Shown: positions 13,340 through 21,393, counted from the first letter of the stretch. The stretch is DNA of 21,903 nucleotides from Candidatus Thorarchaeota archaeon (GCA_016839345.1 JAEOUL010000120.1:1-21903), one strand, 5' to 3'. A program made the numbers and translations. The notes: a model not told the origin generated them from the sequence alone.

Positions 13340-14500
13340 ATGCGAATAGGAGTTAATCTATACCCTTCTGTTGGTGGTAGCGGTTACTTGGCAACTCGTT
13401 TAGGTCAGCAGCTAGCACGCAGAAATCATATCATTCATTTCATCACTTATCAAAGACCCTTCTCCTTAATGTGGGAGCAGACAACAGGGGTTCACGTAGA
13501 TCTTGTGGATAGATTTGACTACCCTTTGTTCAAGGCAACTGGTCCGCCCTATGCTATGGCTTTAACGTCCAAGATAATCAAGGTCGCTAGAGACGTTAAA
13601 CTTGATCTTATTCACTCTCACTATGCGTTCCCTCATGCTATGGCGGCATATATGGCAAGGGAGATAGAAGGAATTCCATATGTTGTCACTCTGCACGGGT
13701 CCGACGTACATACACTGGGACTCGATCCAGCGTACAAACCAGTAGTGAAACATACTGTTGAAAAAGCGAATGCTGTAACATCGGTTTCTGAATTTTTGAA
13801 AAAGAAGGCTCACGAGGAACTAGGCATCGAGAGAGAAATTCATGTTATTCCAAACTTTATCGATGTTGAAAGCTTCAAGCATCTCAACGGAGTTAGATTA
13901 TACGTTGAGAGTGGATGTGTTGGTCTGCGGAAAGAGGAGATGACAGAAGAGCTAAATCCAGAGGAGAAGATACTTCTTCATGCTTCGAATTTTCGCAAGG
14001 TGAAACGTGTTGTCGAGTTGATTGAAATGATGAGAATTGTTGCAGATCACTATCCAAAGGTGAGACTCATCATCGCGGGCGATGGTCCCACACGTATCGA
14101 GGTTGAAAGAAAAATCGAAGCACTAGATCTCTGCAACAATGTTCACCTATTGGGTGTAAAGAGCAACATGCAGGAGATAATGTGCTCAGCTGATATGTTT
14201 CTTCTCAATTCAACTCTTGAAGGAATGCCTCTTGTTCTCCTTGAGGCAATGTCTTGTAGCCTTCCTGTTGTGACAACCCCAGCAGGGGGTATTCCAGAAC
14301 TCGTACGACCTGGAATAGATGGAGCAGTCACCAAAGGATTCGAGCAGGAGGAATACGCCCAGAAAGTCATAGAATTGCTAGAGAGTGATACTAAGAGGAA
14401 AAGTTTTGGACAAGCTGGGAGAAAACGTGTAGAAGAATCATTCTCTGTAGAGAGAATTGTACCCATGTATGAAAAGGTATTCGATGAAGCAATTTCATAA
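13340..14500 (+). CDS. bshA: BshA: UDP-GlcNAc:L-malate glycosyltransferase (bacillithiol biosynthesis)
   Basis: A 386-residue GT4-family (GT-B fold) glycosyltransferase that closely follows Bacillus BshA (377 residues). Shared landmarks: YPSVGGSGYLAT (8-19), DLIHSHYAFPHA (89-100), TLHGSDV (117-123), ASNFRKVKRV (215-224), AGDGPT (246-251) and LEGMPLVLLEAM (293-304). BshA joins GlcNAc from UDP-GlcNAc to L-malate in the first step of bacillithiol synthesis. The NFRKVKR segment and the YP-SVGGSG start are characteristic of BshA rather than general GT4 enzymes. Residues about 184-205 hold a short insertion compared with Bacillus. The ATG at 13340 has GGAG at 13326-13329 upstream; a longer upstream frame runs antisense through bshB and is rejected. 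bshC overlaps its end, so the two are coupled. Confidence 0.9.
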   Translation: MRIGVNLYPSVGGSGYLATRLGQQLARRNHIIHFITYQRPFSLMWEQTTGVHVDLVDRFDYPLFKATGPPYAMALTSKIIKVARDVKLDLIHSHYAFPHAMAAYMAREIEGIPYVVTLHGSDVHTLGLDPAYKPVVKHTVEKANAVTSVSEFLKKKAHEELGIEREIHVIPNFIDVESFKHLNGVRLYVESGCVGLRKEEMTEELNPEEKILLHASNFRKVKRVVELIEMMRIVADHYPKVRLIIAGDGPTRIEVERKIEALDLCNNVHLLGVKSNMQEIMCSADMFLLNSTLEGMPLVLLEAMSCSLPVVTTPAGGIPELVRPGIDGAVTKGFEQEEYAQKVIELLESDTKRKSFGQAGRKRVEESFSVERIVPMYEKVFDEAIS

Positions 14501-16235
14501 CGGAGGATTGAAACTGACATTGAAGCCGAGTGTGTTCAATATCTATCAGGATTTTATCTGGCTGGGAGAGAATTCAGACTTAGCAAAAAGACTTTACAAT
14601 TCACCGCTCATATCTTTGGATGCTCTTGTTAAGAGAGCGCCTGCTTTGTTAGACACTTACAAAGATACACTATGGCACATTCCTGAGAGATCTACCCTCG
14701 TAAAGAAAACCCTGATTGATATCAACAAAGACCTTGGAATTCTAACAGCAAAAGTAAGAGAGAGTATAGATGCACTATCAGAAGGTGCTGTGGAATCCGC
14801 ACATCAGACCATTGCAATGGGAGGACCATCATACATCCTGAACAAAGCAATTACGGCTGCGCGTGTTGCTGCGCTGTCCACCGAGAATGGGGTATCTTTG
14901 ACTCCTTTCTTTTGCGTTGCAGATTATGACATTGTTCAATCCGAGCTAACAAATATCAGAACTCCAATAATGGGATCTGGAGGCAATCTAGTAAGCATAC
15001 CTGTGCCTGAGGATTATGAACACTCTCCAGTTAGTGTATTGCCACTACCTGGTAGCGATTGGTTGAATCAAGTTGAAGAAGATATCCGGTCTAGTTACAG
15101 ACCAATATTCAAGGTACTCGAAGGTAATTCTCGGTTGCTTTTCGAAGAGAGACTTGATCAAGCTTTGTCGATAATAAGAGTCGCGTTCTTTAATTCCAAA
15201 ACACTCGGCGAATGGGCTCAAAGAATAATTGGATATCTCTTCAATATCATTGGAAACCTTGGTATACCATTACTTACAGCATCTCACAGGGAGATACGTG
15301 ATCTTCTTGTCGAAGGTTTTGAGTTCATGCTTTCTCGAGAAAATAGGGACCGTTTCTTGGGAGCACATGAAGAAGTTTCAGGGATAATTACTGAGAGTGG
15401 ATATTCTTCAGGGATTAATCGTCGCGGCTCTGATTATGTTCCCTTTTTCTACGAGTGTCCAGAAGCTGGTTGTAACAGTAGCAGAACCGAGCTTTATTAC
15501 GAGGACAGAGGTTCAACTGTCATATTGAAAGGCAGATGCCCCTCCTGTTCGGAAGTAATCGAGATTGAAACTTCAGCAGAGAGTCCTTTCTTAGGTGAGA
15601 TTGCACAACGCATATCGCCACGCGTAGATTCAAGGCAGATAGTAATTGATACACTTATTCCCACAGTAGCACATGTGGGTGGTCCTGGAGAAGCGGCATA
15701 TTATGCTCAGGTAATTCCATCAGCAGATGCAATGGCCATACCATTTCCACTCTTCATCAAATATCCTAGAATTTACTTCAACACACCATGGAATGAGAAC
15801 TTAGCAAAGACACTTGAGAGTGAGGATTTGGAAGTACTCCATAGAAAGGATATGTTCAGCATATTGGGAAAGATTGCTAGATTCAGAAAGAAAGAACGAT
15901 TCGATGAGATGAATGCAAAATTGGATGAGTTAAGTAAAATCATAGTCAGCACCCATTCAAATCTTAATGAAACCCTAAGGCAAATAACCGAGAAGACTGC
16001 ATCCACCTCAGGTGAAATGCAGGAGCGTCTTCAACTTCTTAGACTTAGTCTTGAGAGGTATCTCAGTTGGACATTTGGACAGTATGCAGAGAATAAGTTG
16101 GGTCAGGAATCGTCGTGGTCTTGGATTGAATGGGTTATCAATTCGGGATTCTCAGATCTGTTTGGACCATATGAACGGGCCTATGTTGGACAGATGAAGA
16201 ATGGTGCCACAGTATTCGTCAATTTCTCAATTTGA
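14484..16235 (+). CDS. bshC: BshC: bacillithiol biosynthesis cysteine-adding enzyme, with zinc-ribbon-like insertion
   Basis: A 583-residue protein matching BshC, which adds cysteine to GlcN-malate to finish bacillithiol. Landmarks: IAMGGPSYILNKAITAARVA, in the place of the family's GQQ-x-GLxxGPLYxxxKA; LTPFFCVADYDIVQSELTNI, like the PVFWIAxEDHDxxEINH region; and TLIPTVAHVGGPGEAAYYAQ, nearly the family consensus. A C-terminal coiled coil (about 465-540) also fits. Odd features: the EDHD and GQQ motifs are altered, and a four-Cys insertion (CPEAGC ... CPSC, 15456-15548) looks like a zinc ribbon; Bacillus BshC is 539 residues. The ATG at 14484 lies 5 nt after AAGGT and overlaps bshA by 17 nt. 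A TTG at 14520, 13 nt after GGAGG, is the alternative start. Confidence 0.82.
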   Translation: MKQFHNGGLKLTLKPSVFNIYQDFIWLGENSDLAKRLYNSPLISLDALVKRAPALLDTYKDTLWHIPERSTLVKKTLIDINKDLGILTAKVRESIDALSEGAVESAHQTIAMGGPSYILNKAITAARVAALSTENGVSLTPFFCVADYDIVQSELTNIRTPIMGSGGNLVSIPVPEDYEHSPVSVLPLPGSDWLNQVEEDIRSSYRPIFKVLEGNSRLLFEERLDQALSIIRVAFFNSKTLGEWAQRIIGYLFNIIGNLGIPLLTASHREIRDLLVEGFEFMLSRENRDRFLGAHEEVSGIITESGYSSGINRRGSDYVPFFYECPEAGCNSSRTELYYEDRGSTVILKGRCPSCSEVIEIETSAESPFLGEIAQRISPRVDSRQIVIDTLIPTVAHVGGPGEAAYYAQVIPSADAMAIPFPLFIKYPRIYFNTPWNENLAKTLESEDLEVLHRKDMFSILGKIARFRKKERFDEMNAKLDELSKIIVSTHSNLNETLRQITEKTASTSGEMQERLQLLRLSLERYLSWTFGQYAENKLGQESSWSWIEWVINSGFSDLFGPYERAYVGQMKNGATVFVNFSI

Positions 16236-16236
16236 C

Positions 16237-17514
16237 CTATCCTAGTTCTTTTGAAAGCAGTTTACCTAGGCGAGCAATTCCCTCGGAGATGATTTCGACA
16301 GGAGCATAGGAATAACCAATTCTCATGGTGTTGAGCTCTGGAAGACTAGGTCTAACATCCTTGTTATCTTTTGTGAGCCTGAAACCAGACTGAGGATAGA
16401 AAGCAACTCCAGGAACGTACAAGATGTCATTAGGTATGCCAGTTGTTTCTAGGAATTTTCCAGCATTGAATTTCTTGTCCTCACTTTGCCACCAGATGAA
16501 AAAGCCTCCAGTTGGATCTGTTCGGACCCCTGCTGGAAATGATTCATCAATTGCCTTTGCAAGTGCTTCATAGCGCTTCTGATATTGTGGAACATTCTTT
16601 TTCAATGCTTCATCAATATACTTCCGGTAGTATTCATCGAGAATACGTTGGACAAGGGTAGTCGTGCATAAGTCTAGGTATCCTTTGTCTTTGAGAACTT
16701 GCTCTCTGACATTGGGTGGAAGAACTGAATATCCTACTCTGAGTACTGCCGCTTCCTTACTGCTCGTACCAAGATAGGCTACACGATTGTTCTCCTTGTC
16801 TAGAGTCTTGATGGGTTTCGGATTCTTCTTGAATTGAATCTCCGCATATGCGGAGTCTTCAATCAGTAGGATATCATTAGCCTCAGCTATATCAAAGAGT
16901 GCCTGACGGCGTTTGAATGGTAGTGTTGTGCCTTTTGGATTGTCAGAGTCAGAAACGACATAGATAATGTCTGGGTTCTTTCCAAACTTCTTCTTTGAAA
17001 CCCCGATTGCTTTTTCAACATCCTCAGGAATAATACCATCAAGGTCAGTGGGAATTGTAATGACACGTGCACCAAGTTTCTCCGCAGGAGCCAAGAATCC
17101 AAGATATGCAGGAGAGGGTGCGATTATTACATCGCCAGGATCAATCAATGTATCAAGCAGAGCATAAAGCGCCTGCTGAGAACCGTTTGTGATTGAAACA
17201 TTCTCCCATTCAGTTTCGCAGTCGATGGGAATACTCCTGACTTCACACAGACGTTTAGCAAGTGTCTTCAAAAACCATGACTCCCCACCTGTGGGTCCAT
17301 AGTTGAAGTCTTCAAGAGCCAACTTCGGGTTCTGTTTGTATCTTTCACTGAGGTCTGCCATAATATCTGCGAAGATATCGGTAGGCATGATACCAGGTTT
17401 TCCACCAGCAAAGTAGTACTTTACCTTATATTTGAGGAGGGCTCGAATCTGAGATTCCTCAATAAAACTAGTCCAAGTAGCAAAGCTATAGCCATTGCCT
17501 ATTGTGTTTGCCAT
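16237..17514 (-). CDS. PLP-dependent class I/II aminotransferase
   Basis: A 425-residue fold-type I aminotransferase. The PLP Schiff-base lysine is K253 in LGTSSKEAAVLRVGY, the phosphate- and pyridine-binding residues include Y72 (NYGPTGG), N192 (SDNPKGT, for the usual NPxG) and D220 (IEDSAYAEI), and the carboxylate-binding Arg is in the C-terminal MRIGYS. The layout fits the class I subgroup of LysN/ARO8/MocR-type enzymes, which use 2-oxoglutarate with aromatic, branched or 2-aminoadipate donors. Exact substrate cannot be told from the sequence. The ATG follows GGGAGCGGGTAG. The gene converges with bshC with 1 nt between the stops. Its 5' leader or promoter contains a 28-nt hairpin (17557-17584), the clearest sign of regulation. 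Confidence 0.88.
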   Translation of the reverse strand: MANTIGNGYSFATWTSFIEESQIRALLKYKVKYYFAGGKPGIMPTDIFADIMADLSERYKQNPKLALEDFNYGPTGGESWFLKTLAKRLCEVRSIPIDCETEWENVSITNGSQQALYALLDTLIDPGDVIIAPSPAYLGFLAPAEKLGARVITIPTDLDGIIPEDVEKAIGVSKKKFGKNPDIIYVVSDSDNPKGTTLPFKRRQALFDIAEANDILLIEDSAYAEIQFKKNPKPIKTLDKENNRVAYLGTSSKEAAVLRVGYSVLPPNVREQVLKDKGYLDLCTTTLVQRILDEYYRKYIDEALKKNVPQYQKRYEALAKAIDESFPAGVRTDPTGGFFIWWQSEDKKFNAGKFLETTGIPNDILYVPGVAFYPQSGFRLTKDNKDVRPSLPELNTMRIGYSYAPVEIISEGIARLGKLLSKELG

Positions 17515-17540
17515 ATCTACCCGCTCCCGAGGACTTGCAC

Positions 17541-17584
17541 CATATCCTCGTGATATGAAGCATGGACACTTCTGTACATGCTTC
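17541..17584. repeat. Overlapping inverted repeats upstream of the aminotransferase gene
   Basis: GAAGCATG (17557-17564) pairs with CATGCTTC (17577-17584); inside, one mismatch and then ACA/TGT around a CTTC loop extend it to a long hairpin. A second inverted repeat, CATATC (17541-17546) with GATATG (17552-17557), shares its last base with the first, so the two folds can compete. They lie 27-70 nt upstream of the aminotransferase ATG. Possible operator or leader structure. Confidence 0.45.
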
Positions 17585-17653
17585 TGTTCGATTGGCCTTT
17601 ATCCTTTTCCACTTGAACATTGGTTTCGAAGTACGCTTCCGAACTGCGTTGTA

Positions 17654-17676
17654 CACATTTGAACGTCACAAATGTG
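17654..17676 (-). terminator. Hairpin just downstream of pyrF (possible terminator or operator)
   Basis: CACATTTG (17654-17661) and CAAATGTG (17669-17676) form a perfect 8-bp stem with a 7-nt loop, 13 nt past the pyrF stop on the minus strand. TTTTAG lies between the stop and the stem rather than after it, so a classical hairpin-U-tract terminator is not clear. It could instead be a processing signal. Confidence 0.35.
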
Positions 17677-17689
17677 CATTTGACTAAAA

Positions 17690-18472
17690 TTACTGCCGTG
17701 TTTCAGCATTTATTGATGCCGCTGCGGCTGCAGGATCTTCAGCCTCAATTATGGACCTAGCTGCTATTACAAAGTCAGCACCTGCTTCAATTGCTGCTCT
17801 TGCGCTACCACCTTGAGCTCCAACCCCAGGACTTAGGATAGGAATCTCGGTTCCTAAAACCTCACGAATCTCAGTAATCTTTTCTGGATATGTGGCTCCG
17901 ACAATTACCCCATCTGTGTCCCATTTCCTGGCAATTCGGGCAAAATGAGTATAGAAAGGTTCAGACTTCTTTCCATCAGGTGATACATATAGACCGTATC
18001 CCTCCTTAGCTCCTGGATGGGACATGTAACAGAGAGTGATTATTCCCCGTTTTCGAAGTGTGGCCAGCTCAAAGACACTGGCAAGACCTCCTTCCATTCC
18101 AACCAGTGGATTGACGATGAGTGCATCAAAACCTGCATCGAAGTAGTACTTTGCAATGTGCTTGTTTGTGTTCCCAATATCATTCAGTTTGATGTCAGCT
18201 ATTACTGTAATTCCAGCATCATGAATGGCATCTATGATTCGTGGAATTCCATCAAATAGTCCAACTGGCAGAACCAGATGACGGTTTATCTTGAAGGCAA
18301 CTGCATGCTCGGAAGTGAGTGAGATGATTCGAAGCGCTTCCTCTTCTAATCGTTTCTTCTCAGCCTGAATTGCAGGTCCATCTTTTCCAGCCATGTCAGC
18401 GGTCATATCAAGACCAATGATCAACTTGCTCTTTCTTACAAAACTCGACGCAGAAATTTTCCTCTTATACAC
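17690..18472 (-). CDS. pyrF: Orotidine 5'-phosphate decarboxylase
   Basis: A 260-residue OMP decarboxylase, the last step of de novo UMP synthesis: orotidine-5'-P to UMP plus CO2. The barrel motifs are present: GLD (20-22), AFK (59-61), the catalytic DIKLND array (D93, K95, D98 in ADIKLNDIGNT), SPGVGAQGG (214-222, phosphate loop) and AARSI (237-241, with the phosphate-binding Arg). The usual archaeal enzyme has about 210-230 residues; the extra length is in an N-terminal tail and the loop KEGYGLYVSPDGKKSEP (156-172). The GTG start is supported by AGGTG 9 nt upstream. It stands in front of the aminotransferase on the same strand, 175 nt away, with a hairpin between. No other pyrimidine genes are nearby. 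Confidence 0.93.
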   Translation of the reverse strand: MYKRKISASSFVRKSKLIIGLDMTADMAGKDGPAIQAEKKRLEEEALRIISLTSEHAVAFKINRHLVLPVGLFDGIPRIIDAIHDAGITVIADIKLNDIGNTNKHIAKYYFDAGFDALIVNPLVGMEGGLASVFELATLRKRGIITLCYMSHPGAKEGYGLYVSPDGKKSEPFYTHFARIARKWDTDGVIVGATYPEKITEIREVLGTEIPILSPGVGAQGGSARAAIEAGADFVIAARSIIEAEDPAAAAASINAETRQ

Positions 18473-18575
18473 ACGAACTCACACCTACTGCATTAGAGAT
18501 ACCACAAATCTTCGAATGCATTGTTTCTTCATGCACTGCCCTCCCAAATAAATTCTCGGCATATCTCGTGTACAC

Positions 18576-18581
18576 TTATAT
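18576..18581 (+). promoter_or_regulatory. TATA-like box for the polytopic membrane protein gene
   Basis: TTATAT lies about 36-41 nt ahead of the TTG start at 18617. A transcript starting about 25 nt downstream, near 18604, would carry GGAG (18605-18608) at its very 5' end and exclude the more upstream TTG at 18521. Confidence 0.4.
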
Positions 18582-18616
18582 CAGACTTAGGAGTACGATT
18601 TTTTGGAGACGTACCA

Positions 18617-19657
18617 TTGAGTCCTGATTGGTTGATGACCCGAGTCGCGGTTGTTCTTCTTGCTATCGTTGGTCCAATCTACTTCTTTCTGTTGATGTTC
18701 TTCATTCCTCAGATGGTACCATTTGAAGATCCAATGTTGGACTGGCTCTTTCATTTCATCGCTGTACCCATTGTCTTCTCAGCACCCTGGGTTGGACTCA
18801 TATATTATCAACGCTATAGGTTAGCTAATACCGTTCACATTATGGATGAAACTATTGCTGGAGTTCCCCTCAGGTGGCGTGTCTTCTATGGAGCGAATGC
18901 AGCTTTCATTCTCATGCTGTTTGTACTCCCATTGGCCACACCACCCCTAGCAATAATTCTTGGATTGATTGTAGCAGGAACTGTTTTCTACAGGATTGGA
19001 GTCGGAAAGTTTGGAGGTGGAAAGGCTGCAGCTGCCCTAGTCGCACTCGCAGCAATCGCCCTTTGTATTCTACCAGCTTTGGTCATGCTTGAGTTCATGC
19101 CACTCTATCTTGTTGTGTGGGAGAGTATTCTGACAACATGGGAGAGCTTCTGGTTGACTGTTGTTTATGGATTTGCCCAGTGTCTTGTTAATGCACTCAG
19201 TTTTGGTGCTCCAGTTTATTTCATCTATTTCGGGGCGCAGGAGTATGACAAAGGTCTCTATGGTGAAGTATACACAAAGACTCCAACGAGGTGGATACGA
19301 ATTGGGGAGTTCATCCTGTTCTGTGTGTTCCTTTACCTGTATCTACCCCCTATCCCCACTCCCGTGGGCACCATCTATTTTATGGACCTGTCCATCCTCT
19401 TCAACCAATACATTAACTGGGCATCGTTGTCCATTGTAGCAATCATGTACATCGTGAAATTCGTGCTCAAGGTCCAAAATGATACAACAATAGGTGGGGT
19501 TTCAAACATCTTTGTCATAGGTCTCTTTCTTGTTGTGGAGCTGTTCTTCAAGACGAATCTATTACTAATCAATGCAATCATATGGCTAGCATTCATAGTT
19601 TATGGAGGACTTACAGCCGTGAGTTACTTGAGAGCATCATCTCGAGAGATCTATTGA
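18617..19657 (+). CDS. Polytopic membrane protein of unknown function
   Basis: A protein of 346 residues with about nine or ten transmembrane helices, for example VAVVLLAIVGPIYFFLLMFF, HFIAVPIVFSAPWVGLIYY, AAFILMLFVLPLA, AIILGLIVAGTVFY, AALVALAAIALCILPALVML, FILFCVFLYLYLPPI and FVIGLFLVVELFF. Loops are short, with no recognisable enzyme or transporter motif, so I do not assign a function. The frame is open from TTG at 18521, but those extra residues are polar and lie upstream of the TATA-like box. TTG at 18617, 8 nt after GGAG (18605-18608), is preferred, with ATG at 18635 as an alternative. The gene is divergent from pyrF and followed by a separate unit of Fe-S proteins. Confidence 0.75.
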   Translation: MSPDWLMTRVAVVLLAIVGPIYFFLLMFFIPQMVPFEDPMLDWLFHFIAVPIVFSAPWVGLIYYQRYRLANTVHIMDETIAGVPLRWRVFYGANAAFILMLFVLPLATPPLAIILGLIVAGTVFYRIGVGKFGGGKAAAALVALAAIALCILPALVMLEFMPLYLVVWESILTTWESFWLTVVYGFAQCLVNALSFGAPVYFIYFGAQEYDKGLYGEVYTKTPTRWIRIGEFILFCVFLYLYLPPIPTPVGTIYFMDLSILFNQYINWASLSIVAIMYIVKFVLKVQNDTTIGGVSNIFVIGLFLVVELFFKTNLLLINAIIWLAFIVYGGLTAVSYLRASSREIY

Positions 19658-19729
19658 GTTGAGTACCGACAGATGCAAGTATCAGGCTTAAAGAGTGTTT
19701 TAGGAATTAGAATCAGGAGGAACTGAAGA

Positions 19730-20560
19730 TTGTGCGACTATTGCGTACAACATGGTAGTGGTAAGAGATGGTATGAAAATGCCAGAAATTATTCCAAGTC
19801 ATTGGCCACAAGTGAGTTTGTCAGAGAGTTCTGTGATTCTTATTTTCAGCGTGAAATCAAACCTCATTCAGTGAGTAGTGATACTCAATCAGAAATCATA
19901 CCCAAAGATAAATTCGAGCTGGAGCGTCAGAAGATTGATCGAAGGTATGGTTTATTCCTCCACCACCAAGTTGTTACAACTAATGAGGCACTGTCAATTC
20001 TGAAACTTGCCAGTCAACAAACTGAAGAACATGAACGCACAATTGTACGAATCCCTTGTATTTGTCGATATCAGGTCTATGGGTCGGATGAAGGTCTCCG
20101 TTGCTATGGTATTGCATTCACTGATGAATATACTCGACGTTTTCCGAAATACTTGGGAGGCGGGCATGAGTATGTCAGTGCAGAAACTGCTAGTCATATG
20201 CTTGAAGAGATGGTGGAACGAGAACCAACGGTGCATGCGATTTCTGCACTTGGTATCCCATATTTGGGATTGCTCTGTAATTGCGACATGAAGGTCTGTC
20301 AACCATATCTAAAACGTGTAACATTTGGAGTCGATAGTCCGTTTCATAAGGGACATTATGCTGCAGCTGTGGATCTTCAGAAATGCTCCGGATGTTGTAC
20401 ATGTGAGTGTGTGTGTCCATTCAAAGCAGCTACGCTACCTGAGGATGAAACTGGAGCCATGATCGATGTAGAATCGTGTTTTGGGTGTGGTGTATGTATC
20501 AATCGATGCCCCGAAAGAGCCATCAGATTCATAGAAGCCCCAAGATCTACTGGATTTTGA
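19730..20560 (+). CDS. Cys-rich ferredoxin-type Fe-S protein with two C-terminal 4Fe-4S motifs
   Basis: A 276-residue cytosolic Fe-S protein. The C-terminus is a dicluster ferredoxin domain: CSGCCTCECVCP (C-x2-C-x2-C-x3-CP, plus two extra Cys) and CFGCGVCINRCP. The N-terminus MCDYCVQHGSGKRWYENARNYS has a CxxC. Between them lie three conserved-looking Cys groups, IPCICRYQ, LRCYGIAF and LLCNCDMKVC, so the protein has about twenty cysteines and could hold a further metal cofactor. I recall similar proteins in anaerobic bacteria, function unknown. The TTG start is supported by AGGAGG (19715-19720) 9 nt upstream; a TTAAAG box lies at 19688-19693. The QueG-like gene follows after about 66 nt and may be its electron acceptor, by position only. 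Confidence 0.8.
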   Translation: MCDYCVQHGSGKRWYENARNYSKSLATSEFVREFCDSYFQREIKPHSVSSDTQSEIIPKDKFELERQKIDRRYGLFLHHQVVTTNEALSILKLASQQTEEHERTIVRIPCICRYQVYGSDEGLRCYGIAFTDEYTRRFPKYLGGGHEYVSAETASHMLEEMVEREPTVHAISALGIPYLGLLCNCDMKVCQPYLKRVTFGVDSPFHKGHYAAAVDLQKCSGCCTCECVCPFKAATLPEDETGAMIDVESCFGCGVCINRCPERAIRFIEAPRSTGF

Positions 20561-20626
20561 CTGACTCAAAACATTACCGTCATATGTCGGCTGAACACCA
20601 ATATGATAGACAACTGTTTTCCAAGT

Positions 20627-21352
20627 ATGTCTACCTTGTCAATTGAACTAAAAGAGAAAGCACTTGAGGTCGGATTCGTATCAGTTGGGGTTGCATCACC
20701 AGATATGCTTCCTGATTTGCCTTATGGATGGGTTCGAAACATCCGCAAATTAAACACACCAGAGGAAGAATTTGAGAGTGTACGGTCAGTAATTCTGCTT
20801 GGGTGGTTTTCATGGGACAAAACATTCAGTTTGAACGTTGACCCACCGAAAGAACATGAGGGAGAGTCAAATTTTGAGAGCTACTATTTTGGCGAGGAGA
20901 TCATGAAGAACAAAGCTTGGATTATTATCGACTTCTTGCGTCGAAGAGGATTCGAAGCAATGTGGTCAGCGAATATTCCTCTCAAAACTACTGCAGTCAA
21001 ATGTGGTCTGGGTGTTCAAGGCAAAAACACCTTACTGATTTCACCTGACTATGGTCCGAGGGTAAAGCTAATTGCAATACTAACTGATGCGGTCTTGGAA
21101 ACCGATTCACCACTTTCGGATGATTTATGCCGGGATTGTGATAGATGTATCAAGGCATGTCCGACAAGAGCAATTGAGCCATATCGTTTGAATATCACTG
21201 ACTGCATGGTCTATTCCTCTGAGAGCCCTACATCGACTGATGTTCCTGACTTTGTTAGACAACAGGAACAAAAGCTCTTTCACAGACCCACTCCAACAAG
21301 CTATATTGAATGCACCAGATGCATTGATGTATGCCCCGTTGGCAAGAAGTGA
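20627..21352 (+). CDS. QueG-like (epoxyqueuosine reductase-related) Fe-S protein
   Basis: A protein of 241 residues related to the catalytic part of QueG. The core segment CGLGVQGKNTLLISPDYG, followed by VKLIAILTDA, matches the family's GLGxxGKNT pattern. One 4Fe-4S set is CRDCDRCIKACP; the second comes from CMVYSS and CTRCIDVCP. Bacterial QueG (about 370 residues) reduces epoxyqueuosine in tRNA with cobalamin and two 4Fe-4S clusters; this protein lacks the C-terminal HEAT-like domain. Archaea normally make archaeosine, not queuosine, so another substrate is likely. ATG at 20627 is preferred because the family starts a few residues before the first helix, and an AATATG box 24-28 nt upstream fits a leaderless mRNA. 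ATG at 20603 is possible. Confidence 0.78.
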   Translation: MSTLSIELKEKALEVGFVSVGVASPDMLPDLPYGWVRNIRKLNTPEEEFESVRSVILLGWFSWDKTFSLNVDPPKEHEGESNFESYYFGEEIMKNKAWIIIDFLRRRGFEAMWSANIPLKTTAVKCGLGVQGKNTLLISPDYGPRVKLIAILTDAVLETDSPLSDDLCRDCDRCIKACPTRAIEPYRLNITDCMVYSSESPTSTDVPDFVRQQEQKLFHRPTPTSYIECTRCIDVCPVGKK

Positions 21353-21393
21353 TATCGACTAGGTATCCTATCGGTCGCGCATTGTCAAATGTA

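Noticed and set aside
20627..21352. Assigning queG and a queuosine role
   Set aside because: The protein lacks the C-terminal domain of QueG and archaea generally use archaeosine, so only a QueG-like call is justified.
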